DNA of 16,164 nt, taken from positions 1 through 16,164 of the forward strand of contig CALPIR020000029.1 of the NCBI GenBank assembly GCA_943323675.2, read 5' to 3'. The stretch's first letter is position 1. Every line of letters starts with the position of its first letter. The notes under the pieces were generated by a model, which worked only from the letters and a program-made list of their open reading frames with translations, made no database searches and was not told the origin of the DNA. Made by a program: the position numbers and the translations under genes. This document shows, piece after piece, positions 1-8,499 of the stretch. This DNA is from Chitinophaga pinensis. GTDB lineage: Bacteria; Bacteroidota; Bacteroidia; UKL13-3.

Positions 1-761
1 ATCACAAATATGTCCCAGGTATTGTCTAGGTTTTCTTTGCTCAAAAAGAAATCATTTGTGGTGATGTTTAGGGTATCGGTGTTTTGCTCTTTTAGGTTTT
101 TGCGCATGATGGTGGTTAAAAAGTTATACGGAGCCACCAACCAACTTGCAGGAATAATTTTGTGTAAACCAAGCGGATCTAAGCGCAAGATTTTCTTAGC
201 CCATTTGGCATTGTCTTCGTAGTATTTATTAACCGCAGCATTGCCTTGTACACCCATAATTTCAAAGTCGGGAAACACTTTTGCCATTTCACTTTTCATT
301 TCATCAAAAGTATATTCATGCACATGAAATGGATTTCTAGCAATACTCATTTTTATATTGGGCGTTGAACACATGAATACGCCACCTGGTTTTAAAATAC
401 GATGCACGTCTTTAATAAAAGCTAGTCTATCTTGTATGTGTTCTATAAACTGAAATGCAGTTACCACTTCAACACTTTCATTATCTAAAGGTATTGGCGG
501 AACAGAGCCAGATTTAAAAGTAAGGTTCGTTTTTGATGCGTGTTTTTTTCGCGCTTCTACCAGGGTTTCTTCACTGTAATCAACCCCAACGGTTGCTTTG
601 GTAAAATCTGCTAGATACTGTGTTCCATAACCATCGGCACAACCGATATCAGCTGTGGTTTTTCCCTCAACAAATGGTCGTGCATATTCGTATGCAAAAA
701 AACAACGTTGAACAGTAACGTTGTTGCTATCTTCAAAACTTGGTCTTTCTCTATCTGCCAT
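1..761 (-). CDS. Class I SAM-dependent methyltransferase (C-terminus beyond the window)
   Basis: The reading frame opens at the ATG at 761 and stays open to the left edge, giving 253 residues with no stop, so the C-terminus is missing. The glycine-rich SAM loop is DIGCADGYG (residues 38-46). The acidic end of strand beta2 follows at GVDYSEE (about 59-65). Further on are the post-I region VVTAFQFIEHIQD and the late motif RILKPGGVFMCSTPN. These are hallmarks of the UbiG/Methyltransf_11 type Rossmann fold, known to methylate small molecules, lipids, sugars or proteins. The substrate cannot be read from the sequence. A C-terminal part with aromatic and basic residues (WAKKILRLDPLGLHKIIPASW) extends beyond the core fold. 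The gene is divergent from the DUF2461 gene across 118 bp in which I see no clear promoter. The fold is secure; the specific function is unknown. Confidence 0.88.
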   Translation of the reverse strand, partial: MADRERPSFEDSNNVTVQRCFFAYEYARPFVEGKTTADIGCADGYGTQYLADFTKATVGVDYSEETLVEARKKHASKTNLTFKSGSVPPIPLDNESVEVVTAFQFIEHIQDRLAFIKDVHRILKPGGVFMCSTPNIKMSIARNPFHVHEYTFDEMKSEMAKVFPDFEIMGVQGNAAVNKYYEDNAKWAKKILRLDPLGLHKIIPASWLVAPYNFLTTIMRKNLKEQNTDTLNITTNDFFLSKENLDNTWDIFV

Positions 762-879
762 AAATAAATTTTTGGGTTAAGTATTGTGGCACAAAAAACT
801 TATCGTCAATTGCCTCAACTTTTCACCAATGCTGTGGCGAAAATAATCAAATAACTAAATTGCTTTAAAATTATTTAAT

Positions 880-1539
880 ATGGATTTTAAATCGCTGCTT
901 GCTTTCTTAAAAAATTTAGAATTAAACAATAACAAAGAATGGTTTGACGAAAACCGGAAAACCTATGAAGGTTTAAGAAAAAAATGGTTGGATTTCACAG
1001 CAGAATCCATTGGGTTGATAGGAAATTTTGATAAAGATGTGGCACAAATCGAACCAAAAAGTTGCATTTTTCGTATTAACCGCGATGTAAGATTTAGCAA
1101 GGATAAATCGCCATATAAAACCAATTTTGGTATGAGCTTGAGCAAGGGTGGCAAGCGTGATGATTTTTGTGGTTACTATTTACACATTCAGCCAGGGGCT
1201 AGTTTTATTGCTGGCGGATCATACATGCCCGTGCCCGAAAAACTTGCTGCTATTAGACAAGAGATAGATTATAATGCCAAAGCGTTTGTTGACATTGTAT
1301 CACATAAAACATTTAAAACCACGTTTGGTAAGCTAAGTGGCGAGAGCCTTAAACGTCCACCAAAGGGATACGAAGCAGATAATCCAATGATTCAGTTTAT
1401 CAAACACAAAAGTTTTATAGCTGAGTATAAATTAAGCGATAAAGATTTAGTAGCGCCTGATTTTTCTAATAAAATGGTTGAAGTTTTTAAAACAATTGCC
1501 CCCTTAAACGAATTTTTATACCAGGCAATGGAGGGTTAA
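880..1539 (+). CDS. DUF2461 / TIGR02453 family protein
   Basis: This 219-residue protein matches the DUF2461 family in length and signature. The N-terminus has FLKNLELNNNKEWFDENR (about residues 9-26). The central block has FRINRDVRFSKDKSPYK (about 63-79), followed by GGKRDDFCGYYLHIQPG and the GGSYMP turn. The C-terminal part carries the family-typical LKRPPKGY and basic HKSF segments. Proteins of this family are common in Bacteroidota and other bacteria. They appear to be soluble and have no established biochemical function that I know of. There is no signal peptide or membrane segment. The next gene, an SDR, starts 97 bp downstream with its own candidate promoter, so the two need not be co-transcribed. 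Family assignment is confident; the role is unknown. Confidence 0.88.
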   Translation: MDFKSLLAFLKNLELNNNKEWFDENRKTYEGLRKKWLDFTAESIGLIGNFDKDVAQIEPKSCIFRINRDVRFSKDKSPYKTNFGMSLSKGGKRDDFCGYYLHIQPGASFIAGGSYMPVPEKLAAIRQEIDYNAKAFVDIVSHKTFKTTFGKLSGESLKRPPKGYEADNPMIQFIKHKSFIAEYKLSDKDLVAPDFSNKMVEVFKTIAPLNEFLYQAMEG

Positions 1540-1604
1540 ACCGCATTATATTCTGCTTATCTGGCTAACTATTAAATATCATTTTTTGTGGTAAGTATTA
1601 AAGT

Positions 1605-1612
1605 TAAATTTA
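1605..1612 (+). promoter_or_regulatory. Candidate -7 element upstream of the SDR gene
   Basis: TAAATTTA matches the Bacteroidota -7 consensus TAnnTTTG at five of six fixed positions and lies 24 bp before the SDR start codon. A TTTG (1585-1588) lies 16 bp upstream, shorter than the usual spacing of about 19. Such elements arise often in AT-rich DNA. Confidence 0.33.
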
Positions 1613-1636
1613 CTTAACAATTTAAAATCCTTAACT

Positions 1637-2404
1637 ATGAAAAAACTTGAAAATAAGGTGGCCATAATTACAGGCGCTGGTGCTGGTATGGGCAAAGCAA
1701 TTGCTTTATTATTTTTAAATAATGGATGTAAAGTAATTGCTGCAGATATAAATCAAGACCGTTTAAACACCTTAGATGCTGAGGTAAAAAAAATGGGTGG
1801 CATTATTACTACTATTAAAGCCAATATGGCTAATGAGGTTGATGTTGATGCCATGATAAATTTAGCCAAAAGCACTTATGGAACACTACACATATTGGTA
1901 AATAACGCGGGAGTAATGGATAATTTCCAGCCAGTGGGCGAGGTTGATAATGAAACTTGGGATTATGTGATGAAAGTTAATGTTGATGGCCCTTTTAAAG
2001 CCATGCGCGCAGCAATCAAAATATTTATGGAAAACGGCAGTGGTAACATCATTAATATTGCTTCAATAGGTGGGTTAAAAGGTGGTGTAGCTGGTGCTGC
2101 ATATACAACAAGTAAGCATGCGCTTATTGGATTAACTAAAAACACAGGGCACATGTACGCTAAAACGGGAATTAGATGTAATGCTATTGCTCCAGGAGCA
2201 GTGGCAACAAGTATTGGCGAAACCATTGACATGAATAAAATAACACCCATGGTTCAGGATAGAATAATGACAGGAATGGCGCTAAATCCGCGAACAGGTG
2301 AACCAAACGAAATTGCCGCTGCTGCTCTATTTTTAGCAAGCGATGATGCCAGTTTTATTAACGGAGCTGTGCTTGTGATAGATGGCGGTTGGAGTTCTTA
2401 TTAA
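1637..2404 (+). CDS. Short-chain dehydrogenase/reductase (SDR), FabG-like
   Basis: A classical 255-residue SDR. The cofactor loop TGAGAGMG is at residues 12-19. Asp37 at the end of beta2 is a family sign of NAD(H) rather than NADP(H) preference. NNAG is at 89-92. The catalytic tetrad is Asn115, Ser143, Tyr156 and Lys160 (YTTSK). The C-terminus GAVLVIDGGWSSY is typical of FabG-like oxidoreductases. The enzyme should oxidise or reduce a hydroxyl/keto pair on a small cytoplasmic substrate. The asparagine and methionine content of the substrate loop (about 195-225) gives no clear substrate. It is not in a fatty-acid synthesis cluster, so it is unlikely to be the housekeeping FabG. All catalytic residues are present and the gene appears intact. 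Fold and chemistry are confident; substrate unknown. Confidence 0.92.
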   Translation: MKKLENKVAIITGAGAGMGKAIALLFLNNGCKVIAADINQDRLNTLDAEVKKMGGIITTIKANMANEVDVDAMINLAKSTYGTLHILVNNAGVMDNFQPVGEVDNETWDYVMKVNVDGPFKAMRAAIKIFMENGSGNIINIASIGGLKGGVAGAAYTTSKHALIGLTKNTGHMYAKTGIRCNAIAPGAVATSIGETIDMNKITPMVQDRIMTGMALNPRTGEPNEIAAAALFLASDDASFINGAVLVIDGGWSSY

Positions 2405-2426
2405 TTACCATTTAAATAATTTTACC

Positions 2427-2564
2427 ATGGCTAAAAACGAAAAAACATCTAAGAAAGTGGCAAGTACCGCAGGTAAGTTGCTACAAAACCCTAGAACACC
2501 TAAGCATGTTAAAAAGGTTGCAGCATCCGCTTTAACACAAACTGCAGATAAACATAAAAAGTAG
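2427..2564 (+). CDS. Small basic protein, 45 aa, uncharacterised
   Basis: The frame could be extended upstream to 2382, but that would overlap the end of the SDR gene. The ATG at 2427 lies 22 bp after the SDR stop and gives 45 residues beginning MAKNEKTSKKVASTAGK. The protein is rich in Lys, Ala, Ser and Thr, has no hydrophobic segment, and is probably helical and nucleic-acid- or protein-associated. The spacing of KTSxxVASxAGxxL and AxSALTQ resembles a scattered family of very short uncharacterised bacterial proteins that I recall from memory only. It probably shares a transcript with the SDR gene, and both end at the hairpin at 2596-2632. I do not know its function. The distinctive composition and clean start make a real gene likely. 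Confidence 0.62.
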   Translation: MAKNEKTSKKVASTAGKLLQNPRTPKHVKKVAASALTQTADKHKK

Positions 2565-2595
2565 TTGACAGTACTTATGTGTTATTTTAAAAATA

Positions 2596-2632
2596 ATAGG
2601 TTCGAGCACTTTTTTAAAATACTCGAACCTAT
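2596..2632. terminator. Bidirectional hairpin terminator between convergent genes
   Basis: A perfect 11-bp inverted repeat (ATAGGTTCGAG / CTCGAACCTAT) flanks a 15-nt loop. It lies 31 bp past the small plus-strand gene and 35 bp past the end of pheS. A T-rich run follows on the minus strand (TTATTTTT) and a weaker one on the plus strand (CTTTATTA), so it could stop transcription from both sides. Confidence 0.75.
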
Positions 2633-2667
2633 CTTTATTACTAACCGCGAAGCGGGAAAATATTTAT

Positions 2668-3681
2668 TTATTCGCTTTCAAATTGTTGTAAGAACCGAAC
2701 ATCGTTGGTAGAAAATACACGTAAGTCTTTTACATTATATTTTAACATGGTTATGCGTTCTATACCCATGCCAAATGCGAATCCACTGAATTCATCTGGA
2801 TTTATACCATTCGATTGCATTACATTGGGATCTATCATACCACAACCTAATATCTCAACCCAACCGGTGTATTTACACACATTACAGCCTTTTCCCTTGC
2901 ATATAATGCACGAAATATCCATTTCGGCACTAGGTTCTGTAAAAGGGAAATAACTCGGTCTAAAGCGTATTTTAAACTCTTTACCAAACATTTCTGTTAC
3001 AAAATGGTAAAGTGTTTGTTTTAAATCGGCAAAGGATACATTTTTATCAATATAAATTCCTTCAACTTGGTGAAAGAAACAATGAGCCCTAGCAGATATA
3101 GCTTCATTGCGATATACACGTCCGGGCATTATGGCGCGTAAAGGCGGTTTTTGATTTTCCATTAACCTGACCTGAACACTAGAAGTATGGGTACGCAAAG
3201 CAATTTCTTTATCGATAAAAAAAGTGTCTTGCATATCCCTAGCAGGGTGATTTTCAGGGAAATTTAATCCTGAAAAATTATGCCAATCATCCTCTATTTC
3301 TGGTCCATATGATAAACTAAATCCTAATTTTGAAAATATATCTGCAATTTGTTTTTCAACCAAAACCAATGGGTGGCGAGAGCCTAATTTTACAGGTTCT
3401 GGTGGTAAAGTTAAATCTTGATCTGTGGAATTATCTTCTGTTATTTCTTCAAACTTTTCCTGCGCATCGTCAAACTTTAATTGAACAGCTTGTTTAACCA
3501 GATTCATTACCTTACCGACTTCTTTTTTCTGGTCGTTTGGTATGGTTTTAAATTCTTCGAATAAATCGTTTAATAAACCTTTTCGGCTTAAATATTTTAA
3601 TCTAAACTGCTCGGTTTCATCAGCATTGTTTAACACAATACTTTCTAATTCTTTTTCTAAGGCTTTTAATTTTTCAATCAT
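2668..3681 (-). CDS. pheS: Phenylalanine--tRNA ligase alpha subunit
   Basis: This 337-residue protein is the catalytic alpha chain of the alpha2-beta2 phenylalanyl-tRNA synthetase, which charges tRNA-Phe in the cytoplasm. Residues 1-85 form the charged helical arm that contacts tRNA. The class II core follows. Motif 2 is GRVYRNEAISARAHCFFHQVEG (187-208), with the variant typical of Bacteroidota-type PheS. The Phe-binding region includes FTEPSAEMD (247-255). A four-cysteine knuckle lies at C258, C261, C266 and C269, then GWVEILGCGMIDPNVM, and motif 3 is FAFGMGIERITML (301-313). Length is normal. The beta-chain gene pheT is not adjacent, so the two subunits must be made from separate loci. The gene is monocistronic here, with a long AT-rich leader region upstream and a hairpin terminator downstream. 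Confidence 0.97.
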   Translation of the reverse strand: MIEKLKALEKELESIVLNNADETEQFRLKYLSRKGLLNDLFEEFKTIPNDQKKEVGKVMNLVKQAVQLKFDDAQEKFEEITEDNSTDQDLTLPPEPVKLGSRHPLVLVEKQIADIFSKLGFSLSYGPEIEDDWHNFSGLNFPENHPARDMQDTFFIDKEIALRTHTSSVQVRLMENQKPPLRAIMPGRVYRNEAISARAHCFFHQVEGIYIDKNVSFADLKQTLYHFVTEMFGKEFKIRFRPSYFPFTEPSAEMDISCIICKGKGCNVCKYTGWVEILGCGMIDPNVMQSNGINPDEFSGFAFGMGIERITMLKYNVKDLRVFSTNDVRFLQQFESE

Positions 3682-4072
3682 AACTCAAGTCCAAAACTAA
3701 GCAATTCAATTTAAAGTACTATTCACAATCGTTTAATCTTATATTACTTATATATAAAGGTTGTTATTATTATTATGGTGTGAATTTGGCGTATAACTAT
3801 ATTTTAATAATTAGGTTTTATAGTTATCCTTACTCAGTTAACATTAAACTAACACACTAACTAGCTGTTATTCTTATCTATTTTATAGTTTATTAACAGC
3901 TGTTGATAGCTTAACTAACATACCATTCGTGATAAGATTAATTACTAATAAATGGGTACAAGATTGGGTTAGCATGTTTATAATGTCGCACTTATTAGAT
4001 TGATGATCTGTAATAAATAGTTATCAACCTGTTTTAGTAGGATAATATGTCGCAATCCACATTGTATGTTAA
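3682..4072. other. 391-bp AT-rich intergenic region with DnaA-box-like 9-mers
   Basis: No convincing ORF or RNA gene is visible. The stretch is strongly AT-rich, with a TTATATTACTTATATATAAA tract at about 3738-3758. It contains four imperfect DnaA-box-like 9-mers: CTATTCACA (3719-3727), CTATCAACA on the minus strand (3901-3909), TTATCAACC (4021-4029) and CAATCCACA (4053-4061). It also holds the perfect palindrome AACAGCTGTT (3895-3904). It must carry the pheS promoter. It may be nothing more than a long leader or spacer, but it is the only candidate origin-like stretch in the window. Confidence 0.4.
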
Positions 4073-5662
4073 TTACTCTATTAACACACTCTGTTCCAAG
4101 TCCCAATATGCCTTTAAAGTGATTGTTTGGTCTATATATTTAACTTTTTCAGGTTGTGTATTTGTGTTTATATCACCAGTATCCCAAATCCCATTACTAT
4201 TTGCATCATAAATGTACTTTACTTTATATATTCCAGGTACTACATTATCTAGGTTAATATCTTGGTTATTAGTAATATTAAACTGATAATTAACTATTTT
4301 TTCATCACTACTTAATAGTTGTAATAAGAAAGGATGAGTACTACTTTTAGGCACTTTAATATGTAAAATTAAATTAGCATATTCTTTTTTAGCTTTCATG
4401 ACATAAACAACCTTTTCCTGTTTACTGTATTGATTGTAATAATCTATAAAAGCACTGTCATTTAATATAAGTTTATACGTACTACTTTCTTCTTTTGGAT
4501 ATGTAACGTGTAATTCGAAATTATTTATTTGAAGAAATTTATAGGCTAGATTAATTGAATCTTTTAGTAATTTAATTCGAGTGGTATCTATTTTTACTAT
4601 TGGATTAACGAAATTAATTTTAATCGTATCATTTAACTCTAACTGTTTAGTTACCGTAAAAGTGGGTTTATTTAACTTATTTATAACCTTTTGCTTTATA
4701 ATAATTTCACTGGTATTATTATTTATTAAAGCATTAAATTTTAGTAAACTATCGGTTTTTATTGTTGATGTAAACAGATAAAATGTATCAATATCTTGAT
4801 TACCTTTTATATATTTAATATAAGATTTATTTGTATTTTTTGGTTTAATACTAACGTAACTAGGCTTATAGATAATAAATACAAATTTATCTGGTTCACG
4901 GTTAAATGTATCAATAACCTTACCTGGTTTATATAAGTTTGGCTTAAATAATTTAAGGGTTAGATTTTTGTTATTACTATCTATTGGGTTTATAATATTA
5001 TTTAAAAAAGCGATAGGCTCATTTATTTCTTTTTTAAGGTTTTTATTTTCGTCTTTAAATGCAATAATTTTAAAGTTATTTCCAGGTAAATTTTTTATAT
5101 TAAACAACCCATTTTCATTGGTTTTTGCCATATAAATAGGTTTATGTTTAATAATCGTTGAATCATTAAATCCTTCTGTATAATAGAGTCCTACAGTAAT
5201 ATCATTTTCTGGTTTATTTGTAAAAGCGTTTTCTACTTTTCCAGTAATATAATTCGAATCAATTATGTTACCTGTAGACAAAACATAAACAAAATCTTTC
5301 ACTAAATTATTTTCCTTATTATCACCAATAGCATTACCAAAATTAATGGTGTAGGTGGTGTTAGGAAGCAAAAGTTCTTTAAGTTTTATTTCTAATAAAC
5401 GACCTTTATTTATAAACTCAGGTTTACTTTCTAAAGGAGGCGAAATGATAATTTGCTCTCCGGGGTTATTAAGTTGAATAAACTCGTTAAACTTAAATTG
5501 AATACTATTTTTTGTAAAATTAGTACTTAGGTTTTTGGGTGATGTGTTTAATAATTGAGGTGCTTTTAAATCGCGTTCACCCCCATTAGGATTGACTATT
5601 TGAGCACAAGATACCAATATCAAACCACCCAAAAGAATAAATACAATTAATAAATTACGCAT
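4073..5662 (-). CDS. Lipoprotein with N-terminal Ig-like (Big_5) domain
   Basis: A 529-residue secreted lipoprotein. The N-terminal hydrophobic segment ends in the lipobox LVSC, so Cys19 should be lipidated. The next region (NPNGGERDLKAPQLLNTSP, then NSIQFKFNEFIQL) matches the bacterial Ig-like Big_5/SbsA type, with a beta-sandwich to about residue 130. A carboxypeptidase-regulatory-like segment follows (TNENGLFNIKNLPGNNFKIIAFKD, about 182-206). A second such element sits near the C-terminus (VPGIYKVKYIYDANSNGIWDTGD). The middle is very rich in Ile, Asn, Lys and Thr and has no recognised domain. Such proteins sit in the envelope of Bacteroidota with unknown function. Its start overlaps the upstream methyltransferase stop by 8 bp, implying translational coupling. 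It is noticeably more AT-rich than its neighbours. Confidence 0.85.
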   Translation of the reverse strand: MRNLLIVFILLGGLILVSCAQIVNPNGGERDLKAPQLLNTSPKNLSTNFTKNSIQFKFNEFIQLNNPGEQIIISPPLESKPEFINKGRLLEIKLKELLLPNTTYTINFGNAIGDNKENNLVKDFVYVLSTGNIIDSNYITGKVENAFTNKPENDITVGLYYTEGFNDSTIIKHKPIYMAKTNENGLFNIKNLPGNNFKIIAFKDENKNLKKEINEPIAFLNNIINPIDSNNKNLTLKLFKPNLYKPGKVIDTFNREPDKFVFIIYKPSYVSIKPKNTNKSYIKYIKGNQDIDTFYLFTSTIKTDSLLKFNALINNNTSEIIIKQKVINKLNKPTFTVTKQLELNDTIKINFVNPIVKIDTTRIKLLKDSINLAYKFLQINNFELHVTYPKEESSTYKLILNDSAFIDYYNQYSKQEKVVYVMKAKKEYANLILHIKVPKSSTHPFLLQLLSSDEKIVNYQFNITNNQDINLDNVVPGIYKVKYIYDANSNGIWDTGDINTNTQPEKVKYIDQTITLKAYWDLEQSVLIE

Positions 5663-6545
5663 GCTTTACTACAAATAATAAACTGCTATGGTCGTTTTTA
5701 TTCCATGCGCTTACTGTAGATCGAATACCAGAAATAGCTCCACGTATAAATTCAAATTTATTACCTTGGTGTACTTCACTTCTCATACTTATGTATGGTG
5801 CATCAAAGGGCATACTTTTAGTTTCAATAACTTTAAAGCCATGCTTTTCCATCAATAGGTTAAAACTCTTTTGATTAAAATGGTATAGATGTCTTGGTAC
5901 ATCATATCCATCCCAAAATTCTTTATAGTGTTTTGCATCCCAACTATTACTATTTGGCACGGCAATAAACATTGTTCCAGTAGATTTTAATAAACGTTTT
6001 AATTGCAACAAGCGCTCGTTTAAAGCATGTACATGCTCTAATACATGCCATTGCGTGATTACATCATAACCTTGTTCAGGTAGTAAATCAAGTTCGCTTT
6101 CATTTTTAACTTCGTAACCAAATTTTTGTTTTACGTAATCTACTGCCTCTTGACTTACATCTACACCCAGGCTATTAAATGTACCGTCCTTAACTACACC
6201 ATCTAAAAAATACCCTAGTCCACAACCAAGATCCATTAAGTTACCAGCAGGTTGGTAAGTTTTGATGTGTTTAAGCTTTTGAGTGATACTATAGTCTCGT
6301 ACCCAATCATAAACCCTATACATAAAACTAAAATCTTTCTTATCTCCTGCATGAGATACATACCTATCGCTTTGGTAATATGGACCAATTTCTTCAGTAT
6401 TTGGACGAGGATTAGTAAACAGAAAAGTGCAACTTGAGCAACGGTATAAATCAAATTGATGACCTGTGGCCACAAAATCCTTGCAGGTTAATTCTTTATT
6501 AAGCTGCGTATTTCCGCATACAAGGCAAGCAGTAAGGTTTTCCAT
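5655..6545 (-). CDS. SAM methyltransferase with N-terminal zinc-ribbon
   Basis: A 296-residue protein. It begins with a cysteine pair module (C7, C10, C36, C39: CLVC and CSSC), likely a zinc ribbon. A Methyltransf_23-type core follows. The SAM loop is DLGCGLGYF (105-113), the beta2 region is SLGVDVSQEAVDY, and the post-I block is ITQWHVLEHV. The late block GTMFIAVPNSNSWDAKHY leads into the DVPRHLYHF motif, which is typical of this group near the active site. Such proteins are widespread in Bacteroidota and often lie near sugar or cell-envelope genes; their substrates are mostly unproven. It lies 66 bp after mnmG and overlaps the next gene by 8 bp. The fold is confident and the substrate is unknown; an envelope glycan or O-antigen-type substrate is possible but not shown. 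Confidence 0.87.
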   Translation of the reverse strand: MENLTACLVCGNTQLNKELTCKDFVATGHQFDLYRCSSCTFLFTNPRPNTEEIGPYYQSDRYVSHAGDKKDFSFMYRVYDWVRDYSITQKLKHIKTYQPAGNLMDLGCGLGYFLDGVVKDGTFNSLGVDVSQEAVDYVKQKFGYEVKNESELDLLPEQGYDVITQWHVLEHVHALNERLLQLKRLLKSTGTMFIAVPNSNSWDAKHYKEFWDGYDVPRHLYHFNQKSFNLLMEKHGFKVIETKSMPFDAPYISMRSEVHQGNKFEFIRGAISGIRSTVSAWNKNDHSSLLFVVKHA

Positions 6546-6611
6546 TAAAGCAAATAAACAAAATATTAGGCTATTAAACCCAATAGGTTTTATACAGGTT
6601 GTTTAAAAGTA

Positions 6612-8477
6612 TTATCTTCCTAAATGTACCATAAGTACACTAACATCAGCAGGCGAAATTCCACTTATTCTAGAAGCTTGTCCTAGTGTTTTCGGCCTTT
6701 GTTTGTTTAGTTTTTCTCTTGCTTCTTTTGAAATAGATTGAACAGCAATAAAGTCGAAATCATCTTTTATTCTTACATCTTCTAAGCGATTCATTTTTTC
6801 AACTACTTGTTTTTCTTTCTCTAAATAGCCTTCATATTTTAACAATACCTCAGCTTGAAGTAGGGCTTCATTATCGTAACCGCTAAGTAAAGCATTTGTT
6901 TCTGGTAAAGCATTTGTGATGTCTTTAAGCTCAACTTGTGGCCTACTTAAAATTGCATCCAATTTATAGTTTTGTGGTATGGTGGTGGTTCCTAATTCTA
7001 AAAGTAAAGGGTTTATTTCTTCTGGTGTTACCGATGTCTTTTTAAAATATTTAATTATACTTTCTGTTTCATTTATTTTCTTTTCTACTGCGCGCAATCT
7101 GTTTACTCCTGCCAATCCTAAGTTATAACCCTTTTCTGTTAATCTAATATCAGCATTATCCTGGCGTAATAAAATTCTGTATTCTGCTCTAGATGTAAAC
7201 ATTCTGTAGGGCTCATCCGTACCTTTATTTACCAAATCATCAATTAACACACCTATGTATGCATCACTACGCTTTAAAACAAATGGGTCAAGTTCTTTAA
7301 CTTTTTGATGTGCATTGATACCAGCTATTAAACCCTGACAGGCGGCCTCTTCATAACCAGTAGTACCATTAATTTGACCTGCAAAAAACAGGTTTTCTAT
7401 TAAATGTGTTTCTAAGGTGAGCTTAAGTTGAGTAGGTGGAAAATAATCATACTCAATAGCATATCCGGGACGGAATAATTTAGCATTTTCAAATCCAGGT
7501 ATTAACCTTATTGCTTCAAATTGTATATGGTCAGGTAGCGAAGTAGAAAATCCATTAACATAAATTTCTACTGTATTCCAACCTTCTGGCTCAACAAATA
7601 TTTGGTGACGATTTCTTTCAGCAAACCTATTAATTTTGTCCTCTATACTCGGACAATAACGGGGGCCTAAGCCTTGTATTCTTCCTGCATACATTGGTGA
7701 ATCATCAAATCCGGTTCGCAGTACATCATGTACGTTTTCATTTGTATAAGTTATCCAGCAAGGTCTTTGGTTTTTTACAGGAACTGTTTCCGGGCTGTAA
7801 GAAAATTTAGATGGATTTACGTCACCATCTTGTCTTTCCATTTTTGTGTAATCTAAACTTCTTCCATCAACTCTTGGAGGTGTTCCCGTTTTCATCCTTC
7901 CACTTTCAAGTCCTAAATTAATAAGTTGTTCAGTAATTCCACTTGCTGCTTTTTCTCCTATCCTACCGCCACCGAATTGTTTTGTTCCAATATGTATGAT
8001 ACCATTTAAAAAGGTTCCGTTTGTTAGAATCACAGACTCCGCTAAAATTCTTTGTCCCATTCCTGTAACTACCCCACAGGCTTTACTGTTTTCAACTATG
8101 ATTTCACTCACCATGTCTTGCCAAAAGTCAACGTTGGGCGTTTGTTCCAACATTTCTCTCCAGTATTGGGCAAACAGCATTCGATCGTTTTGTGCTCTTG
8201 GGCTCCACATAGCGGGCCCTTTACTCATGTTAAGCATTCGAAATTGTATGGTGCTTTTGTCCGATACAATTCCTGAGTATCCACCAAGTGCATCTATTTC
8301 TCTAACAATTTGCCCTTTTGCAACTCCCCCCATTGCAGGGTTACAGCTCATTTGAGCAATCTTATTCATATCCATGGTTATTAGCAAAACCTTTGAGCCA
8401 AGGTTAGCAGCAGCAGCAGCAGCCTCACAGCCCGCATGTCCTGCACCAACCACTATTACGTCATATTTATTAAACAT
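6612..8477 (-). CDS. mnmG: tRNA uridine-5-carboxymethylaminomethyl modification enzyme MnmG
   Basis: With MnmE, this 621-residue FAD enzyme installs the cmnm5 group on the wobble uridine (U34) of several tRNAs in the cytoplasm. The FAD-binding loop is VVGAGHAGCEAA (9-20). The conserved block CNPAMGGVAKGQIVREIDALGG follows, with active-site Cys45. A second conserved cysteine lies in GLGPRYCPSIEDK. The FAD-contacting FFAGQINGTTGYEEAACQGLIAG block is present. The C-terminal helical domain ends in the family signature RPKTLGQASRISGISPADVSVLMVHLGR. Length is normal. An unusual run of six alanines (A19-A24), encoded by six AGC/GCT triplets (8406-8423), sits just after the nucleotide-binding loop. 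It is separated from ybeY by 55 bp, which contain a parS-like site and a candidate promoter. Confidence 0.98.
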   Translation of the reverse strand: MFNKYDVIVVGAGHAGCEAAAAAANLGSKVLLITMDMNKIAQMSCNPAMGGVAKGQIVREIDALGGYSGIVSDKSTIQFRMLNMSKGPAMWSPRAQNDRMLFAQYWREMLEQTPNVDFWQDMVSEIIVENSKACGVVTGMGQRILAESVILTNGTFLNGIIHIGTKQFGGGRIGEKAASGITEQLINLGLESGRMKTGTPPRVDGRSLDYTKMERQDGDVNPSKFSYSPETVPVKNQRPCWITYTNENVHDVLRTGFDDSPMYAGRIQGLGPRYCPSIEDKINRFAERNRHQIFVEPEGWNTVEIYVNGFSTSLPDHIQFEAIRLIPGFENAKLFRPGYAIEYDYFPPTQLKLTLETHLIENLFFAGQINGTTGYEEAACQGLIAGINAHQKVKELDPFVLKRSDAYIGVLIDDLVNKGTDEPYRMFTSRAEYRILLRQDNADIRLTEKGYNLGLAGVNRLRAVEKKINETESIIKYFKKTSVTPEEINPLLLELGTTTIPQNYKLDAILSRPQVELKDITNALPETNALLSGYDNEALLQAEVLLKYEGYLEKEKQVVEKMNRLEDVRIKDDFDFIAVQSISKEAREKLNKQRPKTLGQASRISGISPADVSVLMVHLGR

Positions 8478-8499
8478 TTGATAATCAATTATTTATATA

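Noticed and set aside
3692..3699. TAGTTTTG on the minus strand as a pheS promoter
   Set aside because: It matches TAnnTTTG, but ends only 10 bp before the start codon and has no -33 partner, so it would leave almost no leader.
4035..4072. Hairpin terminator after the lipoprotein gene
   Set aside because: The best pairing (AATGT with ACATT-like sequence) is short and interrupted, and no T-run follows.
7996..8355. 119-aa plus-strand open frame
   Set aside because: Antisense shadow of the well-conserved mnmG gene.
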